This document shows positions 55,558 through 64,000 of a DNA stretch of 64,000 bases, one piece after another (positions within the stretch are counted from its first letter, which is position 1; the number at the start of each line of letters is the position of its first letter). The notes beneath the pieces are model-generated. The model had not been told where the DNA came from. It saw nothing but the letters and a program-made list of their open reading frames with translations, and did no database searches. The DNA lies in contig JAJEKV010000206.1 in NCBI GenBank assembly GCA_021234155.1, forward strand, positions 746,001-810,000. Reading direction: 5' to 3'. The position numbers and the translations under genes were made by a program. This DNA comes from Isoetes taiwanensis. Its lineage: Eukaryota > Streptophyta > Lycopodiopsida > Isoetales > Isoetaceae.

Positions 55558-56842
55558 CACTACAACAGAACATGGTGTTTTTTGTCAAGTATAGCGTCCA
55601 AAAAACTGACGCTAACTATTTTCTCAAGACCCATAAATTGACAAAAAATTGTCGCTATATGTGTCGTGGTTTGATGTCGCACGAGCATCACTTGTTGTGT
55701 CATTTATTATGTCATGCTGACATGACGCAAGCTTGACGCAATGACAGTATTAGTGGCAATTTTAGGTCGTATTTGAGTCAAGTTTATGTCCAAATTCTCA
55801 TATAATTGCATCTTATATTACATCATATTAGCATCGATTACACTTTTAAATTGATGCATTTATGTGGCCTATTCGTTGTTCATAAATTGACCATTTTATG
55901 TGACAAATGTGACACTTTTATGATCCACTTTCATGCTAGTTTATTACAACATTGTGTAAGTTTTATGACTATTTTGTAACGAAATAATGGCAATATATAT
56001 GACAACCTTATGTGACAATTGAGATACTCTCTAATAGGCTTCCATACTAGTTTATTACAACATTGTGTAAGATTTATGACCATTTTGTAACAAAATAATG
56101 GCAATATATTTGTATGTTTGTGATATGTCATTTAAGATATTTACAATACATCTACATCAATGTTGTGACAACCTTCCACAAAGATAAGCAAATCATTGCA
56201 TCAATTTCGTAATAATCTTATGTCTAAATTGAGATCCTTCCTTTTTGGATTATCCATATATACAAAGCATTCAGTTGAAGTAAAATTTGGACACGGGTTT
56301 GAACGATAAGCCTGCATAGTTTGTGGGTTAATGTTTGAATGACAAGGCTGCATAGTTTGTGGATTACTAATGTACTTGAGAACAAGTAATTTAAAACATG
56401 TATTTGACATGTATGAACATGCACAGTTCTGTAAAGACATACTAAAATATCTTTATCAAATATATTATTTTGGTCTTTTAATTTATAAAAGAGTCATATT
56501 TGCTGTTCAAGGCTTATAAGATTAGGCTAGTTTTGTATGCCTTGATAAGTATCGTGGACCATGGATGTGGAGTACCGTCTTGGATTAGCCTAGTCCATGT
56601 ATGGCTGGATAAGTCTACCAAGGGATTGACCGAGGTAGATACTCATGCTAGTATGGCTTTTGTCTGAAGCTAGTTTGGGCGGGTTTTTTTTAGATACTTC
56701 CATTCATTGGTTTTACCAATGTTGCTCTTATCCATTGGTCAATGGTACAACAAGCAGACTCTTATTCTTTCTCTATATTATGATCTAAACATTTGAGATG
56801 TTGAGTATTTTATATCTCATACATGTTTGCATGTTGTGGATT
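55558..56842 (+). mobile_element. Left end of a second CACTA-type element
   Basis: It starts CACTACAACAGAACATGG and continues with TTTTTTGTCAAG, like CACTA termini. Subterminal direct repeats follow: a block of about 110 bp at 55,938 and 56,047 (AGTTTATTACAACATTGTGT) and one of about 45 bp at 56,305 and 56,350. No matching right end was found. It is cut by, or lies next to, the complete CACTA element at 56,843. Confidence 0.55.
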
Positions 56843-59800
56843 CACTATAAGAGAATGGGGGTTATAGTGTCTAGCATAGTAACAAAAAAGTTGACACTAA
56901 GTGAACCTTCAATATTCCTAAAATGGTCAAAATTTCGTCACTATACTAGACGCCATCATTGGTCACTGGGGTGACTACCATTGAGTTAAAATTGTGACCA
57001 AAATAATTCGACACTAAGAAAGTTTCCAACAAGCTTGCAACTCGTATTATGACAAATTTGCATCACCTATGATAGCAGTTTAGTGTCAAGAATATAAGAA
57101 GCATTGTGTTGAATTGTACTATGGTTCATGACAAACTTACAACAATGTTAAGTAATACGTTGTTTCAAAACTACAAATACATAGTGACAAGCTTTGGGTT
57201 ATAGCTCGTGTCAAAATTACACCAAGTTTCCAACAAGCTTGCAACTCATATTATGACAAATGAGCATCAACTATGATAGCAATTTAGTGTCCATAATACC
57301 AAGCATCAGTGTGTTGAGTTACTATAGTTTATGACAAACTTTTAATCAATGTTAAGTAATGATTTGTGTCAAAACTACAAATACATAGTGACAAGATTTG
57401 GGTTATAGCTAGTGTCAAAATTACACCAGGCACCATTCATGAAATTTTATCAACCTAGCAACAAAACTTTGCAAAGAAATACTTGGGCACCATTGTTAAA
57501 TATTGACAATCTAACAACGAAGATTTGTCAAGACAATAACAATACAAGCACAAAAATATTTTGCTATACGGCTACAACTTTGCAACAAAAAAAACGAGAA
57601 AATTAATAACAAGCTTGGCAGTTTTATTAAAACAAAATAATCGATTTCATTACTGATAAGGGACATAAACAGCAAAGAACTTGAGCATTGAGTTCATGCT
57701 TCTAATGATACATTTCAAAATGTTAAATAAAAAACTGCCTTAAACTTCAAATCACTTAAAAGTGATAAAATTCAATCCTGTTGATTTGCAAAGTCATCCT
57801 CATTTTTTTCAGCCTCAACTCTTTTGCCTTCGTCATTGTCCTCCTCCTGCTTCGTTCAATGGAGAAATTAGCTCTAATTTAAGAAATTTGATGCAATGCA
57901 AATTTAGGAAACAAAGAGTTCATACCCGTTCAAACAAAGAGTTGTTTTCAATGTAGCAAATGTTCTACATATAAAATATACAAGTACAGAATTAATTTAA
58001 CTTCAAACAAACCATGAATATTGCATTAAATATACTCACTGGGTTCCTAATCTCTTTCTCTTTCTTGGGTTTCATCTTAAAGATAATACTTGGGCTTGTC
58101 CCGTTGAGATAGTCCAAGGCTCTATGCTGCCATTACAAAAAAAAACAAAACTCTTTTAAGACTAATTTAATAAGTATTTAAAAATATGCATGTGGCTACA
58201 ACACTATCACTAATTAAGTTTGGATCCATTGCTATGTTTTCTGCTTCCAAACATGGCTTCTTCGTCTCAGCTTCCGCTGGAAACAATGGACCAGCTCTTG
58301 GCACTGTCATCACAAGAGTTGCCCCTTGGACTACAACAGTAGAACCTAGCACCATAGACATAATTTTTCATGCAATATCTCAAGATAGAAAATGGTAATT
58401 TCTGTCATCGTTCAGAATGGAACATTTCCCTTATTATCTGGCCTCCTGGAAGGAGGACATCTTAGTTTTCGACTGCATAGAAAATGCACTCTGATTTCTA
58501 AAGAATTTCTTTTAATCTTGGATGTTCTTGAACGTTGTCTTCCAAAATTATATTTGAGAAATTGTAAGCTGGACTGAACTGAATCTATATTCTATGAAGT
58601 TACTAGGGCTGCAGCGGAGGCTCTTTAAAATTATGGTAAAGCTAAAATTATGGTAAAGCTCAGAAAAATCCGAACCTGCAAGAGAATGAGGAGAGAAGAA
58701 GAGGAAGGAAGAAGCCGCCGAAATCATCCGCCAAAGCCGTGCTCTGCCATCGCCATCTTCTGCTGCTTGCTTGTTGCCATAGCTGCCGCTTACACCCTCA
58801 GCAAAGATCTGCTCCAATGCAGCTACTCCAGTTCTGTCCCTGTTCCTACAAGCAAGAGATGAGAAGATGAGAAGAAAGGAGAGAAGAGGAAGAAGGAAGT
58901 CTGCCATAGCCTCCTGTTCACTATCGCCCGTGCACAGAAAGAAGCACAGAAGAAAAAGAAAAACAAAATTTGTTTGCCCTTTCTTGGAACTATTGCCACG
59001 TCTATCTTTTTATTTTTTTACCACATCTCCTATCTTTGCAATTTTTTTTACCCACTTGCCCTTACGTTGCTTTTTCCCACTTCTTAACCTTCTTCCAGCC
59101 CACCCACCTTTTGATTCTTTTTTAATGCCCACTCACTATTCTCACCACTTATCACGTTGCCCTTTTACCACTTATTATTTTTCACCTACTTGTTATGCCT
59201 TGCCATACCTTGCACATATTATTGCCATTTTTGCACCTTCACGTATCTTATCTTGCCACTTCTCTATTGTGAAAAAAATTTATCATTTGTCTTATTGCAC
59301 ACTTTGTTGGACACCTTGGCTAGCAACGCGACATCTTTTTGTTTGTGTGACTCTATCTCACCATTCCCCAATATCTTTATGACATAGCCCCTTTGCATTT
59401 TTAAGCCCTACCCCAAGGCCAAATACTATCATCATTTTTTTAAAATCTTTTCTATGGCACAAATTACATTTTGGTGTTGGAGTACACCTAAAAAACTCCA
59501 AAATATTATTTTTTTTAATAGGTTTGGAGGGTCCGTTAAAACCCCCATTTTCTTAATAGGTTTGGTGGGACCCGTAAAACCCCCAGTTAGCTCTTCTTTG
59601 TGCCAAAGAAGACTAACTTATTGTAGTTAAATGTGAAAAGTGTTGAAGTCGGTGGCTGAGGGGACCGGCCACATCTTTTTGTTTGTGCGAGATATTGACC
59701 CAATTTTTGGCAAAATCGGGGTCAACATAGAAGAACACTATCAAGGTCTAAAGGGGGGGTGAAGATCAAGGGTCCAGATTCATTTGTGCTTGTTGTTAGA

Positions 59801-60901
59801 ATCCAAGGGCCCATATTAAGTTGTGTTAGTTGTTAAACTGAAAGACAAATTTGGTTATGGAGAAGAAGAAGACAAAAAACAAAGGATTGATGAGGTGTAA
59901 AAAAGGAGTGCCAAGATCATGCCAAGTGGATGGCCAAGATTTATCAAAAAAATTATAAATATCTTGAGGGGACTTGTTCTCCTCATCTTTAGCTCATGGA
60001 AGTTCCATGGAGAGAGGGTAGTGGCAGGCCCTGGGAAGAGAGGTGAGAGACCTCTTCCCCCATGGTGATGACTTGAGTAACACTCCCTTGAGGAGTTTTT
60101 TGTATCTCTCACTCTTGAATAAAGATGGGTGCCCCACATTTCCATTATTTCCTTTTCCATATCTATTATTTTCAAATTCCATTCTTTATCCATAGCTTTT
60201 ACTTTATGCCTTCTCAATCCTCATGTTTCTTTACCTTCCACATTCCTCCTTTTTTTATTTCTTGTGCTTCAATTGTTCACTTTATTATTTTCATACTTTG
60301 GCTCTCTTTGTTTCTTGCTCACACATCTTTTTTTCTCAGAATTCCTTGCCTTTCTCAAAACCTTTGCTCAAGAATCAATCTGCCACACAAATCGAATGAT
60401 GGAGGGAGTTGGGAAATCCCTCATCATGGTGCAGTACTATATCTTATATATGGATACACAACACAATTTTCTTGAATTACTAGATATAAAATGTGATGGC
60501 ATTCTGTTATAAGTCTTAAGAAAATGTTGTAGCAACTTAGTTATACTATTGTTTAAAAATTCTTGCAACAACCCACTTAAATTGGACAAGTGCTCCTCAC
60601 AATTCGGTTGAAATATTAGATAAAAATTGAGATACCATTTTGTTACAAGCCATAAGAAGAGGTATTAAATCTTAGTTATAATATTGTTCAAAAGTTGTTG
60701 CAATAACCCACTTAAATTGTGATAAAAAGTTGACAAAAGGATGTCATTGCAGTAGACGACATATTTGACACTATGCACTAGACACAACTTTGATACAACA
60801 CAAGCACTTTGTGTCAAGATAGTAGCAGTTGACACAAGATTGTCACTACACTTATAACTTGTCACAAGGGTTGACACTATACCCCCCATCCTCTTGTAGT
60901 G
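56843..60901 (+). mobile_element. CACTA (En/Spm) DNA transposon, 4,059 bp, non-autonomous
   Basis: It starts CACTATAAGAGAATGGGGGT and ends with the inverted relative (CCCCATCCTCTTGTAGTG), with imperfect repeats of about 29 bp. ATT flanks both sides (56,840-56,842 and 60,902-60,904), the 3-bp duplication of CACTA elements. Subterminal repeats of about 202 bp occur at 57,027 and 57,228, and TGTCA-A words are frequent near both ends. There is no TnpA/TnpD-like coding. It carries a subtilase fragment near 58,200. The right part (58,900-60,400) is pyrimidine-rich and non-coding. Confidence 0.9.
58186..58398 (+). pseudogene. Subtilisin-like protease fragment captured in the CACTA element
   Basis: The frame contains IAMFSASKHGFFVSASAGNN followed by GPALGTVITRVAPWTTTVEP and STID. 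These match the plant subtilase (S8) stretch around the oxyanion-hole Asn and its downstream VAPW-x-x-TV-x-A-S-T-x-D block. The catalytic Asp, His and Ser regions are missing. At about 60 residues it is a fragment of an exon, probably picked up from a host gene by the transposon. An intact function is excluded. Confidence 0.8.
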
Positions 60902-61625
60902 ATTTACATTTGTACAGGTAAATCAAATACTTCAGATGATATTTCGTAATGAAGTGCCATTCGGCCTCATTTCGAGTAAATCAAATGTTCCAAAACGGCA
61001 TTGGTAATGATGTACTCTTGGCCTCCTTTCTTGAACATTTTCTGAATTATGATGAACAAGAGCATAGTGCTCATGTATATGGGATAATTTCCCTTTAAGG
61101 CCATGTGGCTAAAAATCTCAAGAGCATAGTGCTCAGACATACAAGGGATAACTTTCCTTTAAGGCCATTTGGCCTAAAACTCTCAATTGCCATTTATGGA
61201 CCGAGTTACAGGAAATTTCAGCATGCTCTAAATAGCAGGAACTGAGTACAAACAAATATTCTTCAAAGCTTAAATGAGCATATGAAGTGTTACAAGAAAT
61301 CGAAGCACATGTACAGAGGTATTTTTGTGCATTTTTCAATTATTCATATTTAAGTTAATTGTAATTATAGGGTAAGACATGACCCCTGCTGTAATAGTAG
61401 GGTCATGTCCGCCCTATGATTACAGTATGACAAGCAGTGGTCTGTCCTATCCTACGGTTGGAGGTAGGATTTTTTTTATTGTGATTAAATGATATTCCAA
61501 GATGGCTACATGCATGTGCAAGCAGGTATGTTTGTACAAATTAGAATATTTTATGGGACTCAAATGTCATTTGCAAAAATGGACCATGTAGGTTTGAAAT
61601 TTTATATTTATATTATAAAAAAGAC
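60902..61625. other. Intergenic, with short repeat and hairpin
   Basis: GGCCTCATTTCGAGTAAATC/TGGCCTCC and AAGAGCATAGTGCTCA words are duplicated at 60,910-61,140. A hairpin of 24-bp arms lies at 61,361-61,384 and 61,400-61,423. No gene is seen. Confidence 0.5.
61361..61423. repeat. Inverted repeat, 24-bp arms
   Basis: The arms GTAATTATAGGG...ACATGACCC and GGGTCATGT...CCCTATGATTAC pair with about four mismatches around a 15-nt loop. Confidence 0.8.
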
Positions 61626-63446
61626 ATGTCTATTTTATGGCTGATAATGGAGGTAGTTATCACCATTGTGGCATCCTTTCTCCCTACGCAATGGACCACT
61701 AGCAGAGTAGTGCCCATCTACAAAGCAGGGGACCCTCAATGCCCGGCCAACCACCGTACTATTATGGTCAGCTCTCTCTTTGCAAAACTGTTGGCTGGCA
61801 TCCTTGAGCAGTGGCTGACAATATGGGCAGAGGAAACGGAGGTGCGAGCTCTTACGCAGGCAGGTTTCCAGCCCAGACATTCCACCGTTGATCATATCTT
61901 CACTCTGCGCACATTGATTGAGGATAGCAGAATCGGGAGAACACGTGCATTTGTTTCGTTGATTTTGCAAAGCGTTCGACCACGATTACCCGCAACAAGC
62001 TCGGGGACATTTACATAATTTGGGACCCCCCGGACTTGCGAGAATGCATTATATATAGGCTGTCAGACGAGGCATGCTCAGTCAGTATCACATCAGCGGC
62101 ACAACCCGTAATCGTAGCATTGGTCGCGCCGGGGTTGCCCCCTCTCCCCACACTCTTTGGCCTATACATTGATGGGTTGGAAGATTGGCTCTCGAGCATG
62201 GAGGCGGGAGCATCTCATGCATCACTGTCCCGCAACTCATATATGCCGGCGATGTCAACCTCATGGCCTACACTCCAGAGGACATGCGGCGTCACCTGGA
62301 TGCTCTTGACACTTTTTTGCCAATTCACCGGCATGCGAGTGAACTTGGCCAAAACTAGGGTGCCATGCGAGAACAACGACCACAAAGGCCGAGTTGTATG
62401 CTGGGGCCACCGATCACATTTGCCGGGCCTTGGTTGAGGTAGGTCCCATTGTATGGGGGCGAAGTGTGGGGTCCGGTCATCTCCCTCAACACATGGAATG
62501 ACCTCGGCGGTGCGAGGCCTTTTGGCACGGGCCCCGGGGGTGAAGTCCCGCCCGCCGTGCGCATCCTACTCCAAAGAGGCGGGCTTTCTACCCCTTCAAG
62601 CGGGCCGCATTGGAACGCCATATCGTTTACTTCAAAAGGTGGTCGCTATGGCTGATACACGCTTGCCCCATCTTTGCTTTGACCACGGCTGGGTCCCCAA
62701 CGCCTGAAATCCTGCTGGAAAGACAAGCAAGCTCCGATTGGTTCTCACGCTGGGGCGGGCAAAAAACAGATGCGTCCAGGTTGGGACAAAGGCGGATCGT
62801 GGAGGCACTTAAACCGCACCCTAGATGCTACTTTCCTTCGCATGAAGCTCGGGATGCGAGGCTCGACGACGCGCGCCGGGCACACTATCACGACAAGTCA
62901 ATCCTAGGCTCACAAGAGGCCCGCATCACCGGTTTCTTGTACACCCAGTGCCCATGAAGAAGCGCAGACTTATAGCTTCCCATTCTCGCGACGGCACATC
63001 GCCTCCCGCGATTAAACAGGCGTTGGGCTCCGGGAAGCACGAGCAAAGGCTTTGCCGATGTTGTTGCCACCGGTGATTGAGGATGAATGTCATACCCTCG
63101 AGAACTGCCCAAGATTTTGCCCATATCAGAGAGGTATGTTCGACTACTAGTGCCGCCGGCCGTTGCATCAATTATTGACTACTGGCGTGGGTGGGTTGTG
63201 TTGGGTCATACCTCCAGGAGGTTATGGATGCAGGGACGCGTTTGTGTCCTACGGGACGGTCTTGAACTGTCCTATGCAATTGTCTAAGCAAAGATGCTTA
63301 TTATCGCTAAGGTTTTCCCTCGAAAACCCCTTCGGGCGGGGTTTTTAACTCCGTCAAGAATATGCTTGTCTCTCTCTTTGTTTGGGTCCCATAGGCCAAT
63401 TGGTCTCCGTGGACGCTAAAAACCTATTCTATTCTATTCTATTCTC
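61626..63446 (+). mobile_element. Decayed LINE fragment with (TATTC)n tail
   Basis: The 5' end starts within RT: TSRVVPIYKAGDPQCPANHR, LTQAGFQPRHSTVDHIFTLR (about 61,850). Shifted frames then follow: PLPTLFGLYIDGLEDWL (about 62,145), a region at the YADD position that is damaged (about 62,240), TGMRVNLAKTR (about 62,330) and YGGEVWGPVISLNTWNDL (about 62,450). A C-terminal zinc-finger pattern, CRCC then IEDECHTLENC (about 63,055-63,110), comes last. It ends in a (TATTC)n run at 63,424-63,446. The sequence is GC-rich relative to its flanks and has many frame changes. It is related to, but diverged from, the LINE at 35,268-38,830. Confidence 0.85.
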
Positions 63447-64000
63447 TTCAACGACAAACAAGGAGAGCGCCTTCTTGCCGCTTCATTTCATAAGCACTAT
63501 GATCAGGATGGCACAAACCTTGCCGATGCATAGCAAAAGCTGCAGCTTTAGCATGATGAGGCGCTATGGATTGATATAAACCACCCTTTTTTTTGGACAA
63601 AGCCCACATCAAGAACACTTCTCAGGTGTGGCCTTTTGTTCCCTAAATCATCTTGTTATGTGGCTACAGATCTTAAGAATAAACTTTTGGATCACAAACT
63701 TTCATTTGAAAAGCGGTAAGGGCATTTAGGTGTGATTCCGGAAATCAATTCTTGATGCAGCATTTTTTTTTAAAATCAGACTGTTTTTACTTGAAATGGT
63801 AGAGCATATGTTGCCGTTTCCGAAACATATAATTAATAGAAAAACAGAGCTTCCCTCTGAGAGTTATGCCATTTTTTTCTAAGAGCTGTAATTTTATGGC
63901 AGCAAGTACTTTCTTTGTATTTTTGGCATACCTAGATTTGGTTTTTTGTAAAGATTGATGAGTTCATATGCATATGAACTTATAAGCTTTAAGAAATGTA
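63447..64000. other. Terminal AT-rich sequence, no feature seen
   Basis: No gene, repeat or RNA is recognised in the last 550 bases. Confidence 0.5.

Noticed and set aside
58867-59382. 171-codon frame in the right part of the CACTA element
   Set aside because: Pyrimidine-rich low-complexity translation without any transposase motif.

Overview
The window looks like accessory, transposon-dense DNA from a large plant nuclear genome. Evidence is a mix of LINE, Ty3/gypsy, Ty1/copia, Helitron, CACTA and MITE-type elements, split genes with GT-AG introns, and a SUVH4/KRYPTONITE-type histone methyltransferase fragment. The LINE and transposase-like families suggest a non-seed plant such as a fern, but that is inference and weakly held.

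Layout. 1-2,084: three LINE 3' ends with (CT)n/(TTTC)n tails, some nested in each other's microsatellite tails. 2,090-35,263: one very large composite Ty3/gypsy element, inserted into a minus-strand LINE whose two halves lie at 35,268-38,830 and 1,530-2,084. The composite has LTRs of about 575 bp, gag, protease-RT-RNase H, integrase and a long extra 3' ORF. Into it went a 2.8 kb Helitron (4,782-7,599), a DNA transposon between RNase H and integrase (right end 29,093), and a 321 bp MITE in the integrase (29,299-29,619). The segment from gag to the middle of the DNA transposon is tandemly duplicated (2,882-14,655 and 14,656 onward). The DNA transposon is filled with minisatellites and 157, 328 and 827 bp tandem repeats.

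38,840-40,172: degenerate Ty1/copia RT-RNase H. 40,173-43,205: AT-rich, no gene seen. 43,206-48,138 (+): a RING-H2/coiled-coil gene that appears to continue into an FCP1/HAD-like domain, with a 1.6 kb transposon inserted exactly in the HAD motif I. 48,460-51,482 (-): a convergent gene for a RING-like plus DDE/RNase-H-fold transposase-like protein. A third unknown minus-strand exon lies at 52,127-52,562. This convergent pair is the most novel-looking coding content; it may be a decayed two-gene mobile element, but no terminal repeats were found. 54,129-55,132 (-): five or six exons of a SUVH4-like H3K9 methyltransferase, truncated at both ends. 55,558-60,901: CACTA elements, one complete with ends and TSD and carrying a captured subtilase fragment. 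61,626-63,446: another decayed LINE.

Most reading frames are broken. Comparing the duplicated retroelement copies shows that differences cluster in blocks and fall at CAG/CTG sites, which suggests some lesions may be consensus errors linked to CHG methylation rather than real mutations.
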